A DNA stretch of 64,000 nucleotides, from positions 1,289,501-1,353,500 of the forward strand of contig NZ_CP079194.1 in the NCBI RefSeq assembly GCF_019297855.1, given 5' to 3'. A program made the translations under genes and the position numbers. Shown piece after piece: positions 28,276 through 35,665 of the stretch. How positions within the stretch are numbered: the stretch's first letter is position 1; every line of letters starts with the position of its first letter. This DNA comes from Gymnodinialimonas ceratoperidinii (GTDB taxonomy: Bacteria; Pseudomonadota; Alphaproteobacteria; Rhodobacterales; Rhodobacteraceae). The notes below the pieces were generated by a model. The model was not told where the DNA came from. It did no database searches and was given only the letters and a program-made list of their open reading frames with translations.

Positions 28276-28869
28276 ATGCAGAACATATTTTTCCCCACGA
28301 CACGGTATCCGCGCCTGACACGGCTGCGCGCCGCAGAGAAAGGTCCCGCGGCAAATGAGGGCCGCGCGCCGCGGTCCTTTCTTGAAGAGACCGAATTCCG
28401 CCACCATGCGCGGGTTGCAAGAGAGAAGGAAAGCGGGTCGCTGCCTACCCAGATGGCTCGGGACACGGTCATCCTGCTGGTTGCCAATCCGGGATCGCCG
28501 CTGCTCGCCCATGCAGATTGGCTCCAGAGAGACTGCCGGTACCTGGGCGCGGTCGGCGATCACGCGCAGGCAGAGGTGCTGCTGGCCGGACAACCTCGGA
28601 CGGACCGGTTGCTGGTCGTTGACCTAGCGGTCTTCGTCAACATCGCCAGCGATATCGACCGGCTGATCGGCTTCCGGCGGCGCCAGCCGGATGTCCCCGT
28701 GGTCATCGCTTCGACGCAGTTCGGATGCCACGACCTCTCCTGTGAACGCGCAGCGATCGCGGATGCGTCTCTCAAGCTGCCGGCAAGCAGGAAATCGACG
28801 TGCCTGGCCCTAAATTCCGCATTGGACAATTTTTTTGCAAAGCGCTCATTAATTAGGCTTGGGGGCTGA
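28276..28869 (+). CDS. degenerate receiver-like protein of unknown role
   Basis: A 197-residue protein with a strong AGGAG site before the ATG. After a basic N-terminal 60 residues, the part from about 65 to 185 follows the receiver beta-alpha pattern: TVILLVANPGSP, LLVVDLAVFVN, PDVPVVIAS and, near the end, DASLKLPAS. The first acidic pair is replaced by AN, while Asp in VVDL could match the phosphoacceptor and Lys in LKLP the conserved lysine. I read it as a pseudo-receiver, inferred from pattern alone. It stands alone between the LuxR-type gene and the repeat-protein gene. Confidence 0.5.
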   Translation: MQNIFFPTTRYPRLTRLRAAEKGPAANEGRAPRSFLEETEFRHHARVAREKESGSLPTQMARDTVILLVANPGSPLLAHADWLQRDCRYLGAVGDHAQAEVLLAGQPRTDRLLVVDLAVFVNIASDIDRLIGFRRRQPDVPVVIASTQFGCHDLSCERAAIADASLKLPASRKSTCLALNSALDNFFAKRSLIRLGG

Positions 28870-29274
28870 ATTGATCCGCTGGGACATCGATTGAAGAGTT
28901 CCATTAGGTCGGAAGTACCATCCACGATCCGAGGTCTTCTCAATCGTACTATCGGCCGATGGTACCCGAGTATAATGGACCGCCCCGCTGCGTAATTCGC
29001 ACCTTCGAAGAGTGAAAGCGTCGAATGACAACGTTCACACCAATTCGACCTGCGAGAGCTTCGGGCGAGTTTTATGGAAACTCGATTGGGCAACCATTGG
29101 ACGAATGGGATTGTAGATACCTGTACGCGCTACAGGGAAATACAGGGCAGGTGGGGCAGGCCCTGTTTCTGCAATCTCGTGGACGTGTTCGCTCGGCGCT
29201 GAGCTGGCCGAATGAAACCGCGCCAAGGAGGGCGCTATTCGGTTGATCTATTGCAAAGGACACGGAGCATAAAA
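28870..29274. other. intergenic region of about 400 bp
   Basis: No gene is supported. A short inverted repeat ACAGGGC...GGCCCTGT lies near 29140-29167. The region probably carries the promoter of the repeat-protein gene. Confidence 0.45.
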
Positions 29275-30144
29275 GTGTTACATTCAGAATTCAGCCGCGA
29301 AAACTTCCGGAAATCGCGCAAAAAAATTTACACGGTATTGCTGGCTGGTGGGTTCGGGGCCGTCAGCCTGGGCGGCGCGCTGACGCCGAGCCAGGTGCAA
29401 GCGGATCTCCTGGGGGGGCTTGGCGATGTGGTAAGCGGTGTCGGTGACGCCGTGGGCGGCTCCATTGGCAGCGGCGGCGGCGTAGGTGGCGCGGTAAGCG
29501 ACCTGGGCGATGCTGTCGGGGGCGGCCTTGGGGACGCGGTTGGCAGTGTCGGGGATACGGTTTCCGGTGTCGGCAACGCCCTCAGCGAGGGGTCTCAAGG
29601 TGGCAGCGGCGTCGGCGGCCTGGTAGGCGGCAGCGTTTCCGGGGTCGGCAGCATTCTGGGCGGCACCTCGGGAAGCGGTTCCAGCGGCACTTCTGGCACC
29701 TCGGGCACGTCCGGCACCTCGGGCACTTCCGGAACGAGCGGCACCTCCGGTACCAGCGGTACATCCGGGACCTCAGGGACCTCCGGCACCAGCGGCACCT
29801 CGGGCACGTCCGGTACCAGCGGCACCTCGGGCACATCCGGCACGTCAGGCGGACTCGTCGCCCCGGTCACCCGGGTCGGTGGCAATCCACGCTGCGCCAA
29901 CGGCGGTAATTCCGACGTCTTCAACGGATACGCGGTCTTCGATGCCAACGGCATTCCCGTGGGCGTCGTCCACGACGCCGTTGTCGCGGGCAGCCTCGAG
30001 ATCCACAGCATCCGCTTCGAGTCGTCCGCCTCATTGATGTCACGCACCGTCTGCGTGTCCGTCTCCGGGCCGGTGGAAGTGGGGCAGGGGGCGATGCGGA
30101 TCGCCACGACCCAGTCCGCAATCATCAGCGCTGCCGCGCATTGA
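29275..30144 (+). CDS. exported Gly-Thr-Ser repeat protein
   Basis: A 289-residue protein from a GTG start, with GGAG seven bases before it (an ATG at 29212 would add 21 residues). A signal peptide (about residues 10-41, ending SQVQA) leads into a Gly-rich segment with repeats of the type LGDAVGGGLGDAVGSVGD (about 42-137). A run of 18 consecutive G-T-S triplets follows (about 138-191), then a C-terminal globular-looking domain of about 95 residues with two cysteines and no recognised family (NPRCANGGNSDVFNGYAVFD). The repeat linker looks disordered, as in surface adhesins or stalks. The neighbouring membrane methyltransferase may be functionally linked. Confidence 0.7.
   Translation: MLHSEFSRENFRKSRKKIYTVLLAGGFGAVSLGGALTPSQVQADLLGGLGDVVSGVGDAVGGSIGSGGGVGGAVSDLGDAVGGGLGDAVGSVGDTVSGVGNALSEGSQGGSGVGGLVGGSVSGVGSILGGTSGSGSSGTSGTSGTSGTSGTSGTSGTSGTSGTSGTSGTSGTSGTSGTSGTSGTSGTSGTSGGLVAPVTRVGGNPRCANGGNSDVFNGYAVFDANGIPVGVVHDAVVAGSLEIHSIRFESSASLMSRTVCVSVSGPVEVGQGAMRIATTQSAIISAAAH
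29686..29847 (+). repeat. 18 tandem 9-bp units coding G-T-S
   Basis: Eighteen in-frame 9-base units, each coding Gly-Thr-Ser. Codon use varies among units (ggc/ggt/ggg/gga; acc/acg/aca/act; tcg/tcc/agc/tct/tca), which shows selection on the protein rather than a recent DNA expansion. Confidence 0.95.
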
Positions 30145-30160
30145 ACGTGTGAACATGAGC

Positions 30161-30188
30161 GCCCCGGCCGCCCTGGCGCGGCCGGGGC
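30161..30188 (+). terminator. GC-rich hairpin after the repeat-protein gene
   Basis: GCCCCGGCCGC and GCGGCCGGGGC form an 11-bp stem around a 6-base loop, followed by only TTT. Likely an attenuating terminator before the methyltransferase gene. Confidence 0.6.
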
Positions 30189-30230
30189 TTTCCAGTCAGC
30201 GGCACCGGGTCACAAGGAAGGATCGACACG

Positions 30231-31490
30231 ATGGCGGATGCGCTCGTGAGGCGGCAAGTGGCGGCGGCTGATGCCGTGTCGGAACGCGATATCCGCAACG
30301 CCCAACCTGCTCTTACGGGCTATGTCGGACTGCTGACTCTGATCTCATGTTTCATCCTTGCACGGGGGGAGCACGCATTCACCGGTCGCGATGGCTATCT
30401 TATGGCCTGCGCCGTGATCTTTTTCGTCATGGCACTTTGCGATGGGCTGCTGTTTCGAGTGTACCGTCAGCCCGACGTTGGCCCGCTGACCTGCGCGAAT
30501 GCGTTCACCCGCCGATCATTCGCCCTGCTGGCCTATAAGGGCGCGGGACTGGCAGGAAGTGCTTTGATCCTTTGGGGGGCATACAGTTTCCTGCCACTCT
30601 ACGCCGACACCTGGTATCGCACTACCTTCGCGGCGCTCCTCGTCTGGCTGCCTGCCGCGGCGCCGGTTGTCCTCCTGTACATCGTGGTGTTCCATTTTCT
30701 TGCCGAAGACCGTGACGACGGGCTGGCGGCGTTCGGCCGCGCCTGCCTCACTTTCGGGGCCCAGGGCGACCCCGCGAAGGTGCGTGACCACATGCTCGGT
30801 CTCGCCATCAAGGGGTTCTTCGTCCCGATCATGGTGGGTTTCGGGATCGGCGATTGGAATCGTCTGAGCGCCACGCCTTTCAGCATCACGGATTTCCGCG
30901 GTTTCTACGAAATCGGCTATCAACTTCTTCTGCTGGTCGATGTCTGTTTCGGCACCATCGGATACCTTTGCGGGTTCCGGCTGTTGAACGCCCATGTCCG
31001 CTTCCCCGAGAGAACACCGGGTGGGTGGCTCTTCTGCATCATCTGCTACGTCCCCTTCTGGCAACTGATCAACCGCAACTACCTGAGCTACAGCGATGGC
31101 ATCGTCTGGGGCACGGTGTTCGCGGAAAACAGCGTGCACTACGTTATTTGGGGGAGCGCGATCTTGCTGCTGATGACGGTTTACGCGCTCAGCACGGTTT
31201 CCTTCGGATATCGGTTCTCGAACCTGACCTACCGTGGGCTGGTCTGTAGCGGCCCCTATCGCTTCGCGCGGCACCCGGCCTATCTGTCGAAGAACCTTTC
31301 CTACTGGATGATCGAGATCCCGGTTCTGGGCACGAGCCTCGGCAGCGCCGTCGGCGGTACGCTGGCGCTGCTTCTCGTGAACGGCATCTACTACATGCGT
31401 GCCCGCTACGAGGAGCGGTGCTGTCTCCAGCACGAGGACTATCGCATCTATCACGCGCGTTTCGACCGCGGAGCACCGACGCTTGGGTAG
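30231..31490 (+). CDS. ICMT/phospholipid-methyltransferase-like integral membrane protein
   Basis: A 419-residue protein with about nine or ten predicted membrane helices. The C-terminal part has the isoprenylcysteine carboxyl methyltransferase/PEMT signature: GPYRFARHPAYLSKNLSYW (about 337-355), then a final helix and YEERCCLQHEDYRIYHARF. In this fold the RHPxY and E-E-x motifs bind SAM at the membrane surface. The first 300 residues are a long membrane module I do not recognise, so the substrate is unknown. AAGGAAGGA precedes the ATG. It is the last gene before the island's left attachment-like repeat. Confidence 0.65.
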   Translation: MADALVRRQVAAADAVSERDIRNAQPALTGYVGLLTLISCFILARGEHAFTGRDGYLMACAVIFFVMALCDGLLFRVYRQPDVGPLTCANAFTRRSFALLAYKGAGLAGSALILWGAYSFLPLYADTWYRTTFAALLVWLPAAAPVVLLYIVVFHFLAEDRDDGLAAFGRACLTFGAQGDPAKVRDHMLGLAIKGFFVPIMVGFGIGDWNRLSATPFSITDFRGFYEIGYQLLLLVDVCFGTIGYLCGFRLLNAHVRFPERTPGGWLFCIICYVPFWQLINRNYLSYSDGIVWGTVFAENSVHYVIWGSAILLLMTVYALSTVSFGYRFSNLTYRGLVCSGPYRFARHPAYLSKNLSYWMIEIPVLGTSLGSAVGGTLALLLVNGIYYMRARYEERCCLQHEDYRIYHARFDRGAPTLG

Positions 31491-31637
31491 ACCAGTGTGG
31501 ATCCCCCCCCGCGATCTGCGCGTCGCGACAGCAGGCATGTCGCTGGAAATGTCGATCGTGATTGCCCTTGGGCACGGGTGGCGAGATCGGGTTCATGTCC
31601 CGAGTTCATCGGCAGCAATGTACAAGAGCGAAGCGAG

Positions 31638-31651
31638 TGGTGCGGGCGGCG
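31638..31651 (+). repeat. left attachment-site-like copy of tRNA-Leu 3' end (attL candidate)
   Basis: TGGTGCGGGCGGCG is identical to 55274-55287, the 3' end of tRNA-Leu including CCA, in the same orientation. Beyond it the match decays. It lies 144 bp before the integrase fragment. Confidence 0.75.
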
Positions 31652-31794
31652 AGCCTTGAAGGCTAATGTCACAACGTCTCGTGATCGCTCATAATCTATC
31701 TATCTCAATTTCTTACGAACATTCGTCAGTTCCACCTTGATGCATGAAGGCCCAGTCTATGCCCCGTATAGGGGTGGATAGAAGGGTGGATAGA

Positions 31795-31923
31795 ATGGGC
31801 CGAGAACTGAACAAGCTTACGTCCGCGTTCGTCCGGTCGGCGCCTCCCGGGAAATATCCCGATGTAGGTGGACTGTGGCTCTTCCGACGCGCAGATGGCG
31901 GCGCGCAATGGATCCTTCGGGTC
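31795..31923 (+). pseudogene. tyrosine integrase, N-terminal arm-domain fragment
   Basis: The frame codes LNKLTSAFVRSAPPGKYPD and GGLWLFRRADGGAQWILR, the DUF4102-type arm-binding start of P4-like integrases. Integrase similarity stops at 31923, exactly where IS3-type sequence begins on the other strand. The catalytic domain is missing. An in-frame ATG at 31744 is a further possible start. Confidence 0.75.
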
Positions 31924-32090
31924 GCTTGCCGGCTCAGCAGCCGTCTCCTCCCCTTTCAGGGCTTCCAGCGCGACCTTCGCCTTGAACTCAGGCGCGTGCT
32001 GCTCCGTTTCGACATGTCTGATCTCCTTCTCGTCGAGGGTCGGCAGACTGCAGATCTTATGTCAGTGTCCGAATTTCAGGGGGTAGCTCA
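31924..32090 (-). mobile_element. IS3-family remnant: left end and start of orfA
   Basis: On the minus strand, the end TGAGCTACCCCCTGAAATTC (32090 inward) is followed by an ATG at about 32017. The frame then shifts by one base into the orfA N-terminus HAPEFKAKVALEALKGEETA, the usual start of IS3-group transposase OrfA. Everything after about 30 codons is deleted at the join with the integrase fragment. A one-base loss near the fifth codon also breaks the frame. Confidence 0.75.
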
Positions 32091-32228
32091 GAGGCCAATC
32101 GCGGCAGTGCGGCTCGTCGCTGGCGCAGTTTCTTTGCGGCAGCGAAATTGAGGTGTAGGCGTAGTGGCGCCACTCGGGGGCGGAGCAAGCTGATCCACTC
32201 GGCCCGAAGATCTAGGTAATACGCTGGA

Positions 32229-33098
32229 CTAACGTTGCAATTGGCTTCGGAAAAACGCCACGTTCACGGCCAGACCCGGCAAGAGCCACTGGAACAACCT
32301 CACCACTGACAGGACCTCTTCCAACGATGCATCGGATGTGGCCGCGTCGCGCAGTTCGTCCGGGGTTATTCCGGTCATGTTCGGCAGCGAGGCGGCAAGG
32401 TCGACCGCCGCGTGGTGGACGCGTTCTACATTATTTGCGTACTGCGCTTCGGACAGTCGAGGACTGAGGTCGTTCCAGGCCATGGTGAAATAGCTGGGCC
32501 ACCGGGCGAAGGCCCGATAGTCGGTGTTGACGAAGGGCAACCCGAGCGCCGCGCGGAGGTCATCGTAAAGTGCCGCGAGATCGTCTGACGCGTGGTGCGG
32601 CTCCATCAGGGCCGGTTTGGGAACGTTCGGTCGGGTAGCCGTTGTGCGGTCGAGGTCCCCACCACCCCGCCACGGGTTTCCTTCCAGAAGATGCCGCGCC
32701 AGCGTCGCCATCAGAACGTATGGCATGTTGCCGCTGGAAAAGATTTCGTTGCAGGCTCGGATGTCTTCGATCTCCTGCGCGCCATACCGATGCGCCGATA
32801 ACTGGGACACCAGGGGCGAGGGCTCCAATGCTTCCGCCTCCCGCTCGGCGACATCCCGCAGGGACCTGCAGGCCTTTTCAAACGCCTTTGTCCCCGTGAT
32901 TGGCTCCATGGCCGACCAGAGGGTGTCATAGAAACGGGGATAATGCGCAAATGCCATGGCAACCACGCCCATCCAGGGGACGCCAAGGCCGGCCTTGGTG
33001 CGCTCGTAGACCGCTGCGCGCGCACCGCTGACGGCGAATTCCGGGACTGGATTGATCGCGGGGATCGGGTCGGGTTTCAGCCGGGGAAGATCAACCAT
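32229..33098 (-). CDS. DehI-family haloacid dehalogenase-like protein
   Basis: A 289-residue protein with two internal repeats typical of DehI (group I 2-haloacid dehalogenase). Repeat one has VYERTKAGLGVPWMG and the following FAHYPRFYDTLW; repeat two has ALYDDLRAALGLPFVN and FARWPSYFTMAW. DehI uses an Asp and an Asn to activate water and displace halide from D- or L-2-haloacids. Asp193 in VNTDYRAF is the likely catalytic acid; Asn117 or Asn124 would be its partner. Start at 33098 overlaps the hxlR-type gene by eight bases. Whether it truly dehalogenates is untested; many chromosomal members have unknown substrates. Confidence 0.7.
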   Translation of the reverse strand: MVDLPRLKPDPIPAINPVPEFAVSGARAAVYERTKAGLGVPWMGVVAMAFAHYPRFYDTLWSAMEPITGTKAFEKACRSLRDVAEREAEALEPSPLVSQLSAHRYGAQEIEDIRACNEIFSSGNMPYVLMATLARHLLEGNPWRGGGDLDRTTATRPNVPKPALMEPHHASDDLAALYDDLRAALGLPFVNTDYRAFARWPSYFTMAWNDLSPRLSEAQYANNVERVHHAAVDLAASLPNMTGITPDELRDAATSDASLEEVLSVVRLFQWLLPGLAVNVAFFRSQLQR

Positions 33099-33465
33099 CG
33101 GCGTGGATGTCCTGCGGCAACCCCTCGCTCCATTTGCGAAGTTCGTCGAGGAATCCCAATGCGCTGCGCCCGAACTCGGTGATCTCGTATTGCACCGACA
33201 CCGGCGCAGTATCCATGACCTCGCGTCGGACCAAATTCTGCATTTCAAGCTGGCGCAGGCGTTCGGTGATCATCTTCTTGGAAGCGCCCCCCACCATCCG
33301 GGCCAGATCGTTGAACCGCACCGGGCCATCCTTGAGGTGCCACAGGATCGACCCGGTCCATTTCCCACCGATGATCCGCATCCCTTTTTCGATCGAACAG
33401 GGCTCGAAACAGGCATCATGGACCTGCCGCCGTCCCCGTGCGTCGCTTTCGACTCTTGCGCGCAT
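33091..33465 (-). CDS. HxlR-family transcriptional regulator
   Basis: A 124-residue winged-helix protein with the HxlR signature CSIEKGMRIIGGKWTGSILWHL and the wing region VRREVMDTAPVSVQYEITEFG. The N-terminal cysteine (in FEPCSIEKG) matches the redox- or quinone-sensing Cys of YodB/QorR-type members. It is transcribed with the DehI-like gene and divergent from the quinone reductase-GST-DsbA operon, so it probably represses one or both and is relieved by electrophiles. Confidence 0.85.
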   Translation of the reverse strand: MRARVESDARGRRQVHDACFEPCSIEKGMRIIGGKWTGSILWHLKDGPVRFNDLARMVGGASKKMITERLRQLEMQNLVRREVMDTAPVSVQYEITEFGRSALGFLDELRKWSEGLPQDIHADG

Positions 33466-33494
33466 GCCAGATCTCCAATCCGAAATTTAAGGTT

Positions 33495-33511
33495 ACTAAA
33501 AGTATACTAGT
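33495..33511. promoter_or_regulatory. inverted repeat, candidate HxlR operator
   Basis: ACTAAAAGTATACTAGT has ACTA/TAGT arms and an AGTATACT palindrome, in the AT-rich divergent region between the HxlR gene and the quinone reductase gene. Operator role is inference. Confidence 0.4.
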
Positions 33512-33598
33512 TGATTTTAGCTTCCTGTGCTCGCAATTTCCCCTCGAACGGCCGGCAAGTCAAGCGGGCTCCACAAGGAATGAAGGAGATAAACAATC

Positions 33599-34207
33599 AT
33601 GAGCAACATCCTGATTTTGAACGGGGCGCAGCCCTACGAATTCGCCCCCGGTAAGTTGAACGCCACGCTGGTGGACCGCGCCCGCGCCTTTCTCGAAGCG
33701 CAGGGCCATAGCGTACGCGTGACCACCGTCGCCGAAGGCTATGACGCGAATGCGGAGGTCGAGAACCATATCTGGGCCGACACGGTCATCATGCAGTTCC
33801 CCGTCAACTGGATGGGCGTGCCGTGGTCGTTCAAGAAGTACATGGACGAGGTCTACACCATCGGCATGGACGGTCGCCTGACCAGAGGAGACGGCCGCAC
33901 CCCAGAGGCGCCCAAGGCGAACTACGGCATGGGCGGGTCGCTGACCGGCACCAAGTACATGTTGTCGGTCACTTTCAATGCCCCGCGCGAGGCTTTCGAT
34001 GATGCGGCAGAGCCGTTCTTCGAGGGCGGTAGCGTCGACGATCTGCTGCGCCCGATGCACTTGAACGCCCGGTTCTTCGACATGAGCCCGCTCCCGACCT
34101 TTGCCGCCTTCGACGTGATGAAGAACCCTCAGATTGACGCCGACTTCGACCGCTTCGATGCCCATCTCGCTGAGGTATTTGCGGAGGCTGAAAATGTCGC
34201 AGCCTGA
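33599..34207 (+). CDS. MdaB-like NAD(P)H:quinone oxidoreductase
   Basis: A 202-residue flavodoxin-fold protein. NILILNGAQPYEFAPGKLN is the FMN/FAD phosphate region of MdaB-type proteins, QFPVNWMGVPWSFKKYMDEV is the hallmark mid-domain segment, and GGSLTGTKYMLSVTFNAP follows. These enzymes reduce quinones by two electrons, avoiding semiquinones. It is first in an operon with GST and DsbA-like genes and divergent from the HxlR regulator, a typical quinone-response arrangement. Confidence 0.85.
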   Translation: MSNILILNGAQPYEFAPGKLNATLVDRARAFLEAQGHSVRVTTVAEGYDANAEVENHIWADTVIMQFPVNWMGVPWSFKKYMDEVYTIGMDGRLTRGDGRTPEAPKANYGMGGSLTGTKYMLSVTFNAPREAFDDAAEPFFEGGSVDDLLRPMHLNARFFDMSPLPTFAAFDVMKNPQIDADFDRFDAHLAEVFAEAENVAA

Positions 34208-34895
34208 TATTGTCCTCTACACCGCGAACACAATGAACGGGTGGAAGCCGCTCATCTTCCTGCACGAGGCCGAGATCGACTATGACCTGGTCAACGTCGA
34301 TTTCTCGAAGAAGGAGCAGCACGCACCCGACTATGTGAAGATGAACCCCAACGGCAAGATCCCGACGATCTGGGACCGGGCCGAGGGGCGCGCGATCTTC
34401 GAAAGCGGCGCGATCCTGTGGCACCTGGCCGAGAAATACGGGCGGTTCCTGTCCTCTGATCCGGTGGAGCGGTCCGAGACACTGCAATGGCTTTTCTTTC
34501 AGGTCGGCCATATCGGGCCGATCATGGGGCAGGCCATGTTCTTTCAGCGCATCGCCAAGCCCAATGGCGACGAGGTGCCCTATGCCATCAACCGCTACGT
34601 GACCGAAAGCCGCCGGCTGCTTGAGGTGCTGGATACGCGGCTTGAGGGCCGCGATTGGCTGGTGGGCCGCGAGATGTCGATCGCGGACATCGCCACATAC
34701 CCGTGGGCGCGGAGCTATTTCTGGGCGACGGTAGAAATCGATGGCTTGCCCAACCTTCAAGCCTGGTTCGACCGACTTGATGCGATGCCGAGAGTGCAGG
34801 AAGCGCTGCAACTGCCGGAGCCGCGTCCTTCGGCATTCGGCAAGGGCGACATCGAGGCCGCCGCGTCGGCCAATGCCGCCCGGTTCAAGGCTTGA
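34194..34895 (+). CDS. glutathione S-transferase (YfcG/Ure2-like)
   Basis: A 233-residue GST. The N-terminal thioredoxin fold has VLYTANTMNGWKPLIFLHE with Asn-rich active-site turn, NPNGKIPTI (cis-Pro), and FESGAILWHLAEK (glutathione carboxylate site). The C-terminal helical domain ends SIADIATYPWARSYFW. The YfcG/Ure2-like group acts as disulfide reductase or on electrophiles. Its start overlaps the end of the quinone reductase gene by 14 bases. Confidence 0.85.
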   Translation: MSQPDIVLYTANTMNGWKPLIFLHEAEIDYDLVNVDFSKKEQHAPDYVKMNPNGKIPTIWDRAEGRAIFESGAILWHLAEKYGRFLSSDPVERSETLQWLFFQVGHIGPIMGQAMFFQRIAKPNGDEVPYAINRYVTESRRLLEVLDTRLEGRDWLVGREMSIADIATYPWARSYFWATVEIDGLPNLQAWFDRLDAMPRVQEALQLPEPRPSAFGKGDIEAAASANAARFKA

Positions 34896-34899
34896 GGCA

Positions 34900-35538
34900 A
34901 TGGCTGTTCGTGTGGATATCGTCTCGGATGTTGTCTGTCCCTGGTGCGTGATCGGATATCACCAGCTGGCCAAGGCGGCGCAAGAGACCGGCACTGATCT
35001 TGACGTGCATTGGCACCCGTTCGAATTGAACCCGCAGATGGCGGCCGAAGGCGAGAACCTGCGTGACCATCTGGCCGCGAAATACGGCACCACGCTGGAA
35101 GGCTCAATCAAGGCGCGGGCGCGCCTGACCGAGATGGGCGCGGCGCTCGGGTTCACATTCAACTATGCCGACGACATGCGGATGGTGAATACCTTCCGCG
35201 CCCATCAGCTGATCGACTGGGCCAAAGATCAGGATCGCGCCCATGACATGAAACTGGCGCTGTTCGCTGCCTTCTTCACCCGGCGCGAGGATCTCAACAA
35301 CGTGGCTGTCCTCGCCGATGTTGCCGCCAGCATCGGACTTGCTCGCGACGCTGCCTTTGCCATGCTGGACAGTGGCGAGCGCGCCGACTCCGTTCGTGAG
35401 AACGAGCGGTTCTGGTCGTCGCGCGGCATCACCGGTGTGCCTGCAATGATCTTCAACCGCCAGCATCTCGTGACCGGCGCGCAGGGCGAAGAGACTTACG
35501 CCAATATCCTGAACCAGCTGAAAGGATCGGCGGCATGA
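34900..35538 (+). CDS. DsbA-family (FrnE-like) thiol oxidoreductase
   Basis: A 212-residue protein with the FrnE/DsbA-like layout: VRVDIVSDVVCPWCVIGYHQL carries the CPWC redox pair near residue 15, an all-helical insertion follows, and GITGVPAMIF holds the cis-proline. No signal peptide, so it is cytoplasmic. Such proteins are isomerases or glutathione-dependent enzymes; in this operon it probably helps with electrophile stress. The ATG at 34900 is 4 bp after the GST stop. Confidence 0.85.
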   Translation: MAVRVDIVSDVVCPWCVIGYHQLAKAAQETGTDLDVHWHPFELNPQMAAEGENLRDHLAAKYGTTLEGSIKARARLTEMGAALGFTFNYADDMRMVNTFRAHQLIDWAKDQDRAHDMKLALFAAFFTRREDLNNVAVLADVAASIGLARDAAFAMLDSGERADSVRENERFWSSRGITGVPAMIFNRQHLVTGAQGEETYANILNQLKGSAA

Positions 35539-35639
35539 TCGAGATCATCGATCACAGCGACCGGGTCGAAAGACTCCTCGACCCTTATCGCGACACCATT
35601 GGTGCGGATTTTCGGGCCTGTCGGGCGCGACCGTGTTGA
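35535..35639 (+). pseudogene. stump of a truncated gene, HD-type phosphohydrolase N-terminus
   Basis: An ATG overlapping the DsbA-like stop (ATGA, 35535-35538) opens 34 codons beginning MIEIIDHSDRVERLLDPY and containing DTIGADF. This resembles the start of HD-domain proteins that continue ...YRNHVYR. The frame ends at 35639 just before the minus-strand SnoaL gene, so a deletion or insertion seems to have removed the rest. Family assignment from about 25 residues is tentative. Confidence 0.45.
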
Positions 35640-35665
35640 TCCCATGAGGCGTCAGGTATCAACGC

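Noticed and set aside
29686..29847. Possible CRISPR-like array
   Set aside because: Units are 9 bp, in-frame and without spacers; they code G-T-S triplets.
29595..30125. Minus-strand open frame coding many V-P-E-V-P repeats
   Set aside because: It is the antisense shadow of the GTS-repeat gene, which has the signal peptide and start signals.
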